DNA of 59,882 bases from NCBI GenBank assembly GCA_016191815.1, contig JACPVI010000031.1, positions 1 to 59,882 on the forward strand, read 5' to 3'. The translations under genes and the position numbers were made by a program. The notes under the pieces are model-generated. The model saw only the letters and a list, made by a program, of their open reading frames with translations. It had not been told where the DNA came from and searched no databases. This document shows, piece by piece, positions 46,764-55,373 of the stretch. Positions within the stretch are counted from its first letter, which is position 1. Every line of letters begins with the position of its first letter. Origin of the DNA: Myxococcales bacterium. Its GTDB lineage: Bacteria > Myxococcota > Myxococcia > Myxococcales > Myxococcaceae.

Positions 46764-49268
46764 ATGCCATTCCCTCGCAGAAAAGCCGGCGCGGTTGCGC
46801 TCGCCGCGGGCCTTCTCTCCTGCGGACCGGAGATCCCCTCGGTTCAGCGGGAAGAGGTGGTGCTCGCGGTCTACGACCCTTCGAAGGCCAACCTCCCCAC
46901 GCCCAACGACCTGGCCATGGAGGGCGGCAAGGTGGCGATCTCCGAGAACCCGGAGCTCTCCGCCGCGGAGAACGAGCTGAAGCTCTCCTTCAACGGGGCC
47001 GACGGCTTCTCCACCGGCTCCTCGGCGCGGGCGCAGTTCACCTCCGCGCTGAGCGCCGCCTCCATCTCCGACAAGACGGTGCTGGCGATCGACCTCGGGG
47101 AGAACGGCAAGGGCGCGCCCACGCCGTTTGCGGTCCGCCGCGACTACGCCGACTGCGACAGCTCGATCTCCCTCGTGGCGCCTGCGGGCTACGCGCGCGG
47201 GCATGTCTACCTCTTCGCGGTGCGCGGCGGCGAGAGCGGCCTCGAAGGCGCCGGCGGCGAGCCGGTGGTGGCGGCCCCGGCATTTCACTTCCTCCGCGCC
47301 GGGGTGGATCTGACCGCGCACCCGGACGCCTTCCCCGGTACGCGCGAGGAGAAGCAGGCCAAGGCGAAGGCGCTCGAGGCGGTGCGGCAGAAGCTCGAGC
47401 CCTACTTCCGGGTGCTCGAGGCCCAGGGCCTGCCCCGCCGCGAGGTGGCGGCGCTGTGGACCTTTACCGCCGTGACCGGAGGCGAGGCCTACTTCGATCC
47501 GGGGAGCAAGCGCATCCCCTTCCCCAATGACCTGCTCAAGGACCCGTCCACCGGCCTCGTATCCCTGCCGATCGATCCGTCGGAGAAACCGGAGTCCCAG
47601 GCGCTCAAGCGCGGCTTCAACCAGCTCGACGGCTTCTCGCTCACCGCGGCGCTGGCGATCGATGCGTCGGAAGCCCTGGACCGGACCAGCGTCGGCGCCG
47701 CCTCGGTGCGCGTGTTCCGACGGGACACGCTGGAGCAAGTCGCTGCCACGGTGAGCCTCTCCTCCGACGGCGGGAAGATCGTCGTCCAGCCCACCTCACC
47801 GCTCAGGCCGGCCACGGCGTACGTGGTGGTGGCCGGCAAGGTGAGCGACGTGCAAGGCAACCCGCTGGGCGCGATGCCGCTCGCGTCGCTGCTCAAGCTC
47901 AAGAACCCGCTCCTCACGGCCGGCGGCCAAAGCACCATCTCCTCGGTGTGCGCCGGCTCGGCCGCGCGCCTCGAGCCGCTCCGCGCCGCGATGGCCCCGG
48001 TGCTCGACAAGCTCGAATCGCTGCCGGAGCCGGAGCGCCTCGGCCGAGCGCAGATCGCCGCCGCCTACACCTTCACCACCCAGGACATCGCCAAGCGGGC
48101 GAGGGAGCTGTGGAGCGCACCCTACTCCGCCAACCTGCCCCTGACGGTGCAAGGAGTCCAGAGCGCCGGCGCTCCGCTCACCATGCCGGACGTCTCGAAG
48201 CTTTTGACCGGCCAGCTCTCCACGGTGGACTTCCTCGAGCCCACTAGCCGCGCGTTCCGCGACAAGGGTCAGCCACGCCAGATCGAATTCGTGCTCAGCG
48301 TTCCGAAGGGAGTGAGCGCGGGCAGCTCGCTGCCGGTGGTGGTGTTCGGTCACGGGCTGAACACCGAGCGGCGTCTGTCGTTCTTCGTCGCCAACCGGCT
48401 CGCCAAGGCAGGGTTCGCCACCATGGCGATCGACTTCCCCTACCACGGCGAGCGGACGGCGTGCCTCGCCGACTCGCATTGCTCGTGGGGCGCCACCTGC
48501 GCCACCGACGGGACCTGCCTCAAGAACGGCCAGCCGGCGGAGCTGGCCCGCTCGCTGAACCTCTGGCCGGTGGGCAAGGGCACCCCTTCGGCCACCGGGG
48601 TGGCCTTCGTCGACGTGGAGAACCTGGTCGGCTCGCGCGACCACTTCCGCCAGGCGTTCGTGGATCTCTCGGCACAGGTGCGGCTGATCCGCGAGATGGA
48701 CTGGAAGCTGGTGACTGGTGGCTACGGCCTGGACGGCGACCGGCTCATGTACGTGGGCATCAGCCTGGGGGGAATCATCGGCGGCGGCGAGTCGGGCGTG
48801 GACCCGCATTTCAAGTCGATGCTCCTCAACGTGGCCGGCGCGGGCCTGGTGGATCTGATGCGCGAGAGCAACGTCTTCGGACCGCTCCTCAAGCAGGGGC
48901 TGTCGGCCAAGGGCATCCAGGAGGGCAGTCCCGAGTACGACTCCTTCGTCAACGCCGCGCGCTGGGTGCTGGACGAGGTGGACCCGATCAACCTCGCCCA
49001 GTTCGCCTCGCGGGAGCCGCTGCGGTGGACCGACCCGAAGACCGGCCAGGCGAACACCGCTGCGCCCAAGCGGCTCCGCCTGCAGATGGCCAGCGGAGAC
49101 ATGGTGGTGCCCAACTCGTCCACCCTGCGGCTTTTGACCGCCTCCGGCATCGACAAGGCCACCCAGTTCCGCAGCTTCCTGGGCAGCCACGGTTTCCTCG
49201 CCGACCCGGCCGAGCCGGCGTACTACCCCGGCCAGGACGACATGGCCTCCTTCCTGGAGGGAAAGTGA
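46764..49268 (+). CDS. VolA/Pla-1-like surface lipase lipoprotein (alpha/beta hydrolase)
   Basis: 834 residues. Signal peptide AGAVALAAGLLSC with lipobox LLSC (Cys20). Residues 25-450 contain SbsA-like Ig domains typical of Vibrio VolA and of the bacterial virulence-factor lipase N-terminal domain (AVYDPSKANLPTPNDLAM; RIPFPNDLL; GFSLTAALAIDASEALD). The hydrolase part has VVVFGHGLNTERR (oxyanion strand), IDFPYHGERT, the nucleophile elbow VGISLGGIIGG and a late His in FLGSHGFLAD. VolA is a lysophospholipase encoded beside FadL, which is exactly the neighbour here. It overlaps the FadL-like start by one base. Confidence 0.78.
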   Translation: MPFPRRKAGAVALAAGLLSCGPEIPSVQREEVVLAVYDPSKANLPTPNDLAMEGGKVAISENPELSAAENELKLSFNGADGFSTGSSARAQFTSALSAASISDKTVLAIDLGENGKGAPTPFAVRRDYADCDSSISLVAPAGYARGHVYLFAVRGGESGLEGAGGEPVVAAPAFHFLRAGVDLTAHPDAFPGTREEKQAKAKALEAVRQKLEPYFRVLEAQGLPRREVAALWTFTAVTGGEAYFDPGSKRIPFPNDLLKDPSTGLVSLPIDPSEKPESQALKRGFNQLDGFSLTAALAIDASEALDRTSVGAASVRVFRRDTLEQVAATVSLSSDGGKIVVQPTSPLRPATAYVVVAGKVSDVQGNPLGAMPLASLLKLKNPLLTAGGQSTISSVCAGSAARLEPLRAAMAPVLDKLESLPEPERLGRAQIAAAYTFTTQDIAKRARELWSAPYSANLPLTVQGVQSAGAPLTMPDVSKLLTGQLSTVDFLEPTSRAFRDKGQPRQIEFVLSVPKGVSAGSSLPVVVFGHGLNTERRLSFFVANRLAKAGFATMAIDFPYHGERTACLADSHCSWGATCATDGTCLKNGQPAELARSLNLWPVGKGTPSATGVAFVDVENLVGSRDHFRQAFVDLSAQVRLIREMDWKLVTGGYGLDGDRLMYVGISLGGIIGGGESGVDPHFKSMLLNVAGAGLVDLMRESNVFGPLLKQGLSAKGIQEGSPEYDSFVNAARWVLDEVDPINLAQFASREPLRWTDPKTGQANTAAPKRLRLQMASGDMVVPNSSTLRLLTASGIDKATQFRSFLGSHGFLADPAEPAYYPGQDDMASFLEGK

Positions 49269-50596
49269 TGAACCGCGCCGCACCGGCACTGCCGCCTTGG
49301 CTCGATTCCGCTGCACCTGACGAGGCGGCCCCTGGGCTGCGCGTGTCTCTCGGACATGCGCCCTGCAGCGAGAGGATCGGCGGCCGCAGCCGGCCGGGTA
49401 GTCCGTTCGGTTCTCTAGTGCTGGCCGCGCTCCTCCTTCCCGCCTCCTCGCTCGCCGGAGGCTTCGCGGTGTCCGAGCAGGACGCCGCAGCCTCCGGACG
49501 CATGGGCACCGCGGTGGCGAGGCCGGGCTCGGCCTCCTCGGTCCACTTCAACCCTGCCGGACTGGGCGAGCTTCGCGGAGCCTCCGCCCTCGCCGGAGTC
49601 ACCGCGATCATCCCCACCGCCACCGCGGGAGATCCGGCCAATGGTCCCTCGTTCAGTTCGAGCCCCTCGCTCCGCACGCCTCCTCACGCGTACGCGGCGC
49701 TCTCCGTCGGGCCCGCAGCCGTGGGAGTGGGCTTCAACGCGCCGTTCGGCGGAGGGCTTCGCTGGCCCGAAGGCTGGAGAGGCCGCTACGAGCTGGTGGA
49801 GATGAAGCTCGAGGTGCTGGCGGGCCACCTCGCCGCAGCATATCGCGTCACCGATCAGCTGAGCCTCGGAGCCGGCGCCTCGCTCTACCGGGTGGGCGTG
49901 ATGCTGGACAAGCGGGTGGATCTGGTGGACCGCGACGGCAGGGCGCTCCTCGGAGGCAGCGGGGTGGGCCTGGGCGGCGGGCTCGGGCTGCAGTACGCCC
50001 CGTCGCCGGGCGCCCGCCTCGGGTTGGCCGCGCGGCTTCCCTCGTCGGTCGGCCTTTCGGGCGGGGCGCACTTCGAGGGCGTGCCGCCGTCCTTCAATCA
50101 GGTGTTGATCGATCAGCCGGTCAGCACGAGCGTCGCCCTTCCCGCGAAGCTTGCCGCGGGAGCGGAGCTCCAACTGGCGCCCGTTCGACTTTTCGCCGAC
50201 GTGGAGTACACCTTCTGGTCGTCCTTCCAGTCCTTCGAGGTGGATTTCAGCGATGAGCGCACCCCGGATGTGAGCCAGCCGCGGAACTGGGCGAACGCGG
50301 TCACGGTACGCCTGGGCGCCGAGAGGGACTTCGGCCTCACCACCGCGCGGGCCGGGCTTCTCTTCGACGGCGCCGCCTCTCCCGCGGAAACGCTCTCGCC
50401 CTCCTTGCCCGACTCGGTGCGTCTTGGACTGAGCGTGGGCGCCGGGCGGGACATTGGACCCGTGCGCGCCGACCTCGCTTATCAGTTCATCAGCTTCCTG
50501 CCCCGGGAGTCTTCGGGAGACGCCTTCCCCGCACAGTACGCCGCCTCCGCCCACCTCCTGGCGCTGTCCATGTCTTGGAGCTCGCAGGGCCTCTGA
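49268..50596 (+). CDS. OmpP1/FadL/TodX-family outer-membrane transporter
   Basis: 442 residues from ATG 49268 (TGATG overlap). The signal peptide (GSLVLAALLLPASSLAGG) begins only at residue 48, after an unusual Pro/Arg-rich extension, so either the true start is internal or the leader is extended. Mature protein starts GFAVSEQDAAASGRMGTAVA, then VHFNPAGLGEL, the FadL NPA motif, and ends in an outer-membrane beta-barrel pattern. FadL proteins import hydrophobic substrates such as long-chain fatty acids; the upstream VolA-like lipase would release them at the surface. Confidence 0.85.
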   Translation: MNRAAPALPPWLDSAAPDEAAPGLRVSLGHAPCSERIGGRSRPGSPFGSLVLAALLLPASSLAGGFAVSEQDAAASGRMGTAVARPGSASSVHFNPAGLGELRGASALAGVTAIIPTATAGDPANGPSFSSSPSLRTPPHAYAALSVGPAAVGVGFNAPFGGGLRWPEGWRGRYELVEMKLEVLAGHLAAAYRVTDQLSLGAGASLYRVGVMLDKRVDLVDRDGRALLGGSGVGLGGGLGLQYAPSPGARLGLAARLPSSVGLSGGAHFEGVPPSFNQVLIDQPVSTSVALPAKLAAGAELQLAPVRLFADVEYTFWSSFQSFEVDFSDERTPDVSQPRNWANAVTVRLGAERDFGLTTARAGLLFDGAASPAETLSPSLPDSVRLGLSVGAGRDIGPVRADLAYQFISFLPRESSGDAFPAQYAASAHLLALSMSWSSQGL

Positions 50597-50711
50597 AGGA
50601 CCGGCAGGGCGGACAAATCGGTAAAAATGCCTGACAAAACGGTGAGGCAACCGTGCGCTCCGGATTCGGAGAATGTGCGCGGTCGCAAGCGGAACCCTGA
50701 CCGAGGCCCAC

Positions 50712-51221
50712 ATGAAGACGGTCCGCACATCGCCCGTAAGAGTGCAGAATTTCTACGAGAAGTACGGACCCGCCATCTACTCTCGCTGCCGGAGGATGCT
50801 GCGTGACGCGGCGGCCGCCGAGGATGCCACCCAGGAGGTCTTCCTCCGGGTGCTGCGGCACATCGACACCGCGCCGGTCGACGAGGCCGCGCTGGCGTGG
50901 ATCTACCGGATCTCGACCAACTACTGCCTCAACGCGCTCAGGGACGGACGGCGCCAGGCCGAGCCGCTGGCGGCTCTACCGGATTCGGCTGTCGACGACT
51001 TCGAGGACTCGGTGATGAGCCGTGAGCTGACCGGGAGAGTGATGGGAGACGCGCCGCCCGAGCTGAAAGCGCCCGCGGTGCTCTACCACGTGAAGGGCAT
51101 GGAGCAGGCGAGGATCGCCAAGGCGCTGGGCGTCTCCCGGCGCACGGTGATCTACCGGCTGAACGAGTTCGCCACCCGCGCCAGGCGGTTCATCGAGCGG
51201 GCGGAGGCCGGCGCCGCCTAA
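50712..51221 (+). CDS. ECF-type RNA polymerase sigma factor
   Basis: 169 residues from ATG 50712. Region 2 is EKYGPAIYSRCRRML with EDATQEVFLRVLRHI and WIYRISTNYCLNALRD (core binding and -10 recognition). Region 4 is an HTH reading ARIAKALGVSRRTVIYRLNE for -35 contact. No anti-sigma factor gene is adjacent, so control is unclear. The frame is open 13 codons further upstream. A weak dyad TGCCT-12 bp-AGGCA (50628-50649) lies upstream of the gene. Confidence 0.9.
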   Translation: MKTVRTSPVRVQNFYEKYGPAIYSRCRRMLRDAAAAEDATQEVFLRVLRHIDTAPVDEAALAWIYRISTNYCLNALRDGRRQAEPLAALPDSAVDDFEDSVMSRELTGRVMGDAPPELKAPAVLYHVKGMEQARIAKALGVSRRTVIYRLNEFATRARRFIERAEAGAA

Positions 51222-51229
51222 GACTGAAT

Positions 51230-51982
51230 TCATCGGCTCCCGTCGCCGCCCGTCGCCAGGCGGCCGGCGAGGCCGCTCGCTTCCTTTAGCAGGCGGGCCA
51301 CCGCGTCTCGGGCGAGGTCGGTGAGGCGATCGCGGTCTTCGAACGCGAGGCCGGTGGTCTCCAGCGGCTCGCCGATCGCCAGGGCCACGCTCTGGCCGCC
51401 GCGGATCAGCCGGCCACCCTTGGGGAGGATGCCGCGGGTGCCGGCGACTGCGGCAGGGACCAGCGGCACCTGGGCCTCGATGGCCAGGACGGCCGCTCCC
51501 TTCTTGAACGGGCCGAGGGCCCCGTCCTCGCTGCGGGTCCCTTCGGCGAAGAAGACCACCGAGGTCTTCTCCCGGAGCCCGCGGACCGCGTGGCGGACGG
51601 TGGCCCGGTCCTTCTCGGCCCCTTTGCGATCCACGGGGAGATTGCCGGTAGCGGCGAGCGCGGCCCCGAAGATGGGGATGCGGAACAGCTCGGCCTTGCC
51701 CACGAAGCGGAGGTGCCTCGGCACCAGGCTCAAGAGGACCGGCGCGTCGAAGTGGGACTGGTGATTCATCGCGAGAACGAAATTGCCGCCCGGCAGCTTG
51801 TCCAGGCCGGAGAGCTGCGCCCGCACCCCGGCGGCCCGCAGGATGGACCTCGCCCAGAAGCGGATCAGCGGATCCGGCAACTGCTGGTCCAGGTAGGACA
51901 AGAGCGTCACCAAAGGAGCGATCGACCCGGTGAGGCCGAGCACCGTACCTCCGGTGAGCGCGGTGCGGAGGAGATCTCTCAT
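51230..51982 (-). CDS. plsC: 1-acyl-sn-glycerol-3-phosphate acyltransferase
   Basis: 250 residues with the acyltransferase motifs NHQSHFDAPVL (HX4D, motif I), GNLPVDRKG (II), VVFFAEGTRSEDG (III) and LVPAAVAGTRGILP (IV). One N-terminal membrane helix (GGTVLGLTGSIAPLVTLLSY). It makes phosphatidic acid in phospholipid synthesis at the inner membrane. Start ATG 51982 overlaps the stop of epmA (ATGA), so the two are coupled. It converges with the ECF gene, stops 8 bp apart. Confidence 0.92.
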   Translation of the reverse strand: MRDLLRTALTGGTVLGLTGSIAPLVTLLSYLDQQLPDPLIRFWARSILRAAGVRAQLSGLDKLPGGNFVLAMNHQSHFDAPVLLSLVPRHLRFVGKAELFRIPIFGAALAATGNLPVDRKGAEKDRATVRHAVRGLREKTSVVFFAEGTRSEDGALGPFKKGAAVLAIEAQVPLVPAAVAGTRGILPKGGRLIRGGQSVALAIGEPLETTGLAFEDRDRLTDLARDAVARLLKEASGLAGRLATGGDGSR

Positions 51983-52983
51983 CGGAGAAACTCGTGCGCG
52001 GGAAAGAGGAGTACCTCCTCGATGCTCTCCGCGCCGAGGAGGAGCATCAGCACCCGGTCCAGCCCCACCGCGATGCCAGCGGATGGCGGCATGCGGCCAA
52101 CCGCCTCGAGGAAGCGCTCGTCCAGATCGAAGGCGGGGCGCCCGGCTGCCCGGCGCTGCTCCTGCTCCGCCAGGAGCCGGGAGCGCTGCTCCTTTTCGTC
52201 GGTCAGCTCGGAGAACCCGTTGGCCAGCTCCACCCCGCGAGCGTACAGCTCCACCCGCTCGGCCACCCGCGAGTCGTGGGGGGCGAGGCGGGCGAGCGAG
52301 GCCATCGAAGCGGGGTAGTCGCAGAGGAAAGTAGGGCGCTCGCGGCCCAAGTTGGGCTCCACCTTCTGGAGGAAGAGGTGGAAGAAGACGTCATCGAAGC
52401 CATCGCCGGTGACGCGCGCGCCAGCCGCTTCCGCCGCGCGCAACAGCGAGTTGGCGTCCGGGTGCTCGAACAGGTCGACCCCTGCCCACTTCCGCACCGC
52501 TTCCCTCACCGACAGCCGCTCGAAGGGAAGCTGTCCGAAGGTCCGCCGCGGATGCTCGGGCAGCGCGCGGAGCAGCGCGGCCTCGACGAAGGCCAGGGCT
52601 TCCTCGAGATCGGCCATGATGGCCCGGTAGTCTGCGTTGGGGCGGTAGATCTCGAGCAGGGTGAACTCCGGGTTGTGCCCCCGGGACACCTCGCCGTTCC
52701 GGAAGGCCTTGCAGATCTGGAAGATCGGCCCGGCCCCGTCGGCCAGGAGCCGCTTCATGGCGTATTCGGGGCTGGTGTGGAGGTAGAGCGTGCGCTTCCG
52801 GCCGATGTCCGTTTGCGGGGCGAAGGGGACGGCGAAGGGCTCGATGTGCGGCTCCATGCCGGGGTGAGGGACGAGGGCGGGAGTCTCCACCTCCTCGAAG
52901 CCGCGGCCCACGAAGAAGCGGCGGAGCGCCGAGTACATCGCCTGCCTGGCGCGCGAGGCGGCTCGCTGCTTGGGGTTGGGCAT
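51979..52983 (-). CDS. epmA: elongation factor P--(R)-beta-lysine ligase, EpmA/GenX
   Basis: 334 residues, the usual length. A class II lysyl-tRNA synthetase catalytic domain lacking the anticodon-binding domain: GFEEVETPALVPHPGMEPHI, TLYLHTSPEYAMKRLLADG (motif 1-2 area), FRNGEVSRGHNPEFTLLE, and motif 3 AGIAVGLDRVLMLL. It modifies elongation factor P with lysine. ATG 52983 follows the family start; the frame is open about 42 codons further upstream. Neither efp nor epmB is in the window. Downstream plsC overlaps by 4 bp. Confidence 0.92.
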   Translation of the reverse strand: MPNPKQRAASRARQAMYSALRRFFVGRGFEEVETPALVPHPGMEPHIEPFAVPFAPQTDIGRKRTLYLHTSPEYAMKRLLADGAGPIFQICKAFRNGEVSRGHNPEFTLLEIYRPNADYRAIMADLEEALAFVEAALLRALPEHPRRTFGQLPFERLSVREAVRKWAGVDLFEHPDANSLLRAAEAAGARVTGDGFDDVFFHLFLQKVEPNLGRERPTFLCDYPASMASLARLAPHDSRVAERVELYARGVELANGFSELTDEKEQRSRLLAEQEQRRAAGRPAFDLDERFLEAVGRMPPSAGIAVGLDRVLMLLLGAESIEEVLLFPAHEFLR

Positions 52984-53528
52984 GCCGGTCGCCAAAGGTA
53001 CATTGCCGGGACCAGCCGCCCAAGGCCCGCTTGGCGGAAGGGAACTGCCGGCACCCGGAAGGGCGCGCCGAATCGCTGAAAGGCTCGACAGCCCCGTCAC
53101 GTGCTTCAATGCTCGGCCAGGAGGCCTTCGCGTCCCGGCGGAAGGGCTCCCCGTTCGGCGGAGAATGCTCCCCCGGCCGCATTAGGCATCGGCGTCCACA
53201 TTGACGAGGCTTCCCTGGCCGGAGGCGACTGCTCGCCGTTCGGGCGTGCATCTTCCCCGTTCGGAGGTGGGTGCAACCAGCGTGCGCTTGGGAATCCGTA
53301 GCTCGAGGAGATACACTCTTGCCGATTGAGGATTGAGTCTTTCGAATAGGACGAGGAGAACGAGGAGCACATTGGTCGCCACGGCATCGAGCCGGCCGAA
53401 GCAGAAGAGCTTCTGTTGGGGGCGCACCTGCTCCACCGCGGCCGATTCGATCGGTTTCTCGCCTGGGGCCGGACGGCCGTAGGCAGGCATCTCCTGGTGG
53501 TTGTGCTGGAAGCTCCTTGAAGTCTTGG
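52984..53528. other. 545 bp without a supported gene
   Basis: No ORF here has coding character that I trust. Three copies of a CCGTTCGG motif occur between 53145 and 53275 (with flanks CTC/TCGC and CGG/AGG). A 102-codon minus-strand frame (53182-53490) has an odd, neutral composition and resembles no family securely; a transposase fragment cannot be excluded. The stretch borders a pseudogene, so it is probably decayed DNA. Confidence 0.5.
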
Positions 53529-54663
53529 TCAGGGTGTGAACGTCAGGACGAAGCCGTCTGTGCCATTCGCCTGCTGCGGGATGCCGGTTCCCAGGTCGAT
53601 CGTGCCCCAGAATGCGCCGGCGATGGCGAAGCTTCCTCCCTGCGCCGAGGCCGCATTAGGAATGGCCAGGTTGTCGCCAGGCAGGCTCTTGGACCATGTG
53701 GTAGCGCCCGAAGAGTCAAAGATCGCGATGAAGGTGTTTAGACGGTACGAGGGCACGACCACCATCTTCCCTGCGCCAAGATCGAGCTCAGGCGTGAACC
53801 GGCCGGCGGCGAGGACCGAGTTCGCCGGGCCTGGCGCCAGTGACCAGATGTCACTCGTACTGGCGGGTGGTGCGCCTGATGTCGGAAAGCCCGCGATCCG
53901 GGTCCAGCGGCATCCGCCACTTGCGTCGAGCCGCGCGAGAAAGAGGTACAAGTCCTTTCCGGAACCGGGGTGCGAGGCCCCGCAGATTGACGCGGCGCCT
54001 TCGAACCTGCCACCGACGGTCACTTCCCCGTCGGACGTCACCGCAACGGAGGTAGGAAACCACCTCTTTGGTGGCGCTGAATGCCTTCGCCCAGGAGAAC
54101 ACTCCGGACGAGCTGAATCGAGCCACATAGGTCCCAAATGTTCCTGGGGGTGCGACAAGTGGCCCCCCGCCTGGGTTGATTGAGTCGGTGAATCGTCCGG
54201 CCACCACTACACTCCCCGACCCGCCTACTGCCACCGCGAAGGCCTGGTCAGTCCCGAGTCCGCCGAAGCTCTTGGTCCACTGGTGGCCGCCAGCGGAAGT
54301 AAGTTTCACTGCAAAGGAGTCGACGATGCCCCCAGAGTACCAGACCGGGCCACCTCCAAAGTCGAGCGCGCCGTCGTTCGTCTCACCGACGAGAACAACG
54401 TTCCCGCTCGCGTCAGTCGCGATGCCATAGGCGCGCTCGTTACCCGCCGAACCAAATGTCTTTGCCCCCACCACCGCTCCGCTCGCCGACAACTTCACCA
54501 GGAAGATGTCCCGGCCTCCGTCGGCCATAACGGGCCCAAGCCCGAAGTCGCCGGTCCCTTCGAATTCCCCAGCAAGGAAGAAGTTGCCAACAGTGTCCAA
54601 TGCCCCGCCGAAGAGGAGGTCGTTGTCCGCCCCCCCCAAGGCGGCGTGACCAGACGTGCGCAC
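53529..54663 (-). pseudogene. truncated, frameshifted SBBP-type beta-propeller protein
   Basis: Two minus-strand frames encode one protein: 54663 down to about 54060 (GGADNDLLFGGALDTVGNFF; YGIATDASGNVVLVGETND; FGGGPVWYSGGIVDSFAVKL) and about 54075 down to 53529 (PTSVAVTSDGEVTVGGRFEG; AIAGAFWGTIDLGTGIPQQA). The switch is a single-base frameshift near 54050-54075. The repeats (D..GNv.v.GeF.G..dFG.G, a.G...W.K.FG) are SBBP/delta-60 propeller blades. The 5' end starts inside a blade with no signal peptide, so the gene is also truncated where it meets the receiver gene. A C8 run at 54630-54637 lies inside the coding part. Confidence 0.75.
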
Positions 54664-55034
54664 CCTGCTGGGTGTACGACGAGGAACCGGTGCTCAAGAG
54701 CCTCAGGCGCGCGTTCCGACGCTGTGCTGCCGAAGTCGAAGTCGAAATCTGCGCCTCCGGCGCAGAGGCCCTTCTCCGCCTTGGCAAGAGGGCAACCGAT
54801 GCCGTCCTCGTCGACCTCAGCATGCCCGAGGTCGACGGCTTCCTCTTTTGCCGGCGCGTCCGCGAGCAGGACTTCCTCGCCAACGTGCGCCTGATCGCGA
54901 TGAGCGCACGCGTCACCCCAGAGAGGACGGCGAGGGCTCTGGCGGCCGGCGCGCTTGCCTGCATTGAGAAGCCGTTCGAACCTGAAGAGGTGCTTCGGTT
55001 GCTTCGGTGGTCGCGATGGCGAAACCCAGGTTGA
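54656..55034 (+). pseudogene. response-regulator receiver domain protein with 5' frameshift
   Basis: About 125 residues. From GTG 54656 the frame reads MRTLLG and then fails; removing one G from the GGG run at 54670-54672 gives MRTLLVYDEEPVLKSLRRAF and joins the long frame. That frame (open from 54600) has phosphoacceptor AVLVDLSMPEVDG, the Ser/Thr switch IAMSARV and Lys in CIEKPFEPEEV. The first acidic residue of the DD pair would be Tyr (VYDEE). A sequencing error at GGG or a true inactivation are both possible; an annotator may call 54600-55034 or a start at 54672 instead. It is receiver-only, no output domain. The start abuts the propeller pseudogene head to head. Confidence 0.6.
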
Positions 55035-55059
55035 CCTCGGCATCGTGACCGGTTAGATA
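55031..55059 (+). promoter_or_regulatory. promoter of the toxin-antitoxin operon
   Basis: -35 TTGACC (55031-55036) and -10 TAGATA (55054-55059) with a 17 bp spacer. Expected transcription start near 55066, only about 5 nt before ATG 55071, so the mRNA would be nearly leaderless. Confidence 0.6.
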
Positions 55060-55067
55060 ACCGGTCA
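55046..55067. promoter_or_regulatory. perfect 10+10 inverted repeat over the -10, candidate antitoxin operator
   Basis: Arms TGACCGGTTA and TAACCGGTCA with the two-base centre GA. It covers the -10 element and ends 3 bp before the antitoxin start. This is the position and symmetry expected for autorepression by the antitoxin or the TA complex. Confidence 0.7.
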
Positions 55068-55070
55068 TCA

Positions 55071-55373
55071 ATGAATAGAAAGTCTCAGCGAGACGCCGTC
55101 ACCAGGCATCGACTCCGGCTGCGCGAGCAAGGCCTCAGCCGTTACGAGGTCCGTGGGCTGGACCGAGACAAGGAGCTTGTCCGCCAGCTGGCCCAGCGCC
55201 TCGCCGTGGGCGACGACGCCGCCGCGCAGCTCCGGGTCACCGTCGCCGAACAGGTCGCGACCGCGCCGAAGCGGCGCGGCCGGATCCTGGCCGCCCTGCG
55301 CCGCTCGCCGATGGTCGGGGCCGGCCTGAGCTTCAAGCGTGAGGTCAGCCTCGGCCGGAACCTAGTCCCGTGA
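55071..55373 (+). CDS. antitoxin of a VapBC-type module
   Basis: 100 residues, basic. The opening TRHRLRLREQGLSRYEVRGL then DRDKELVRQLAQRLAVGDDA is the R..R.R.r..GlsR.EvrvP..D..lvR.lA..L pattern of small antitoxins found beside PIN toxins. The C-terminal half (KRRGRILAALRRSPMVG; GLSFKREVSLGRNLVP) would wrap the toxin. ATG 55071 lies right behind the operator; the TGA overlaps the toxin GTG (GTGA). The first 41 bp after codon 9 are copied at 55812-55855 inside the peptidase gene. Confidence 0.72.
   Translation: MNRKSQRDAVTRHRLRLREQGLSRYEVRGLDRDKELVRQLAQRLAVGDDAAAQLRVTVAEQVATAPKRRGRILAALRRSPMVGAGLSFKREVSLGRNLVP
55100..55140 (+). repeat. direct repeat, copy 1 (inside the antitoxin gene)
   Basis: 41 bp encoding TRHRLRLREQGLS. 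It matches 55812-55855 except for a 3 bp indel and two substitutions. The central identical tract is GCATCGACTCCGG followed by TGCGCGAGC. Confidence 0.85.

Noticed and set aside
53182-53490. 102-codon minus-strand frame, possible transposase remnant (GRPAPGEKP near its start)
   Set aside because: Resemblance to IS transposases is too slight; no inverted repeats or flanking duplication found.
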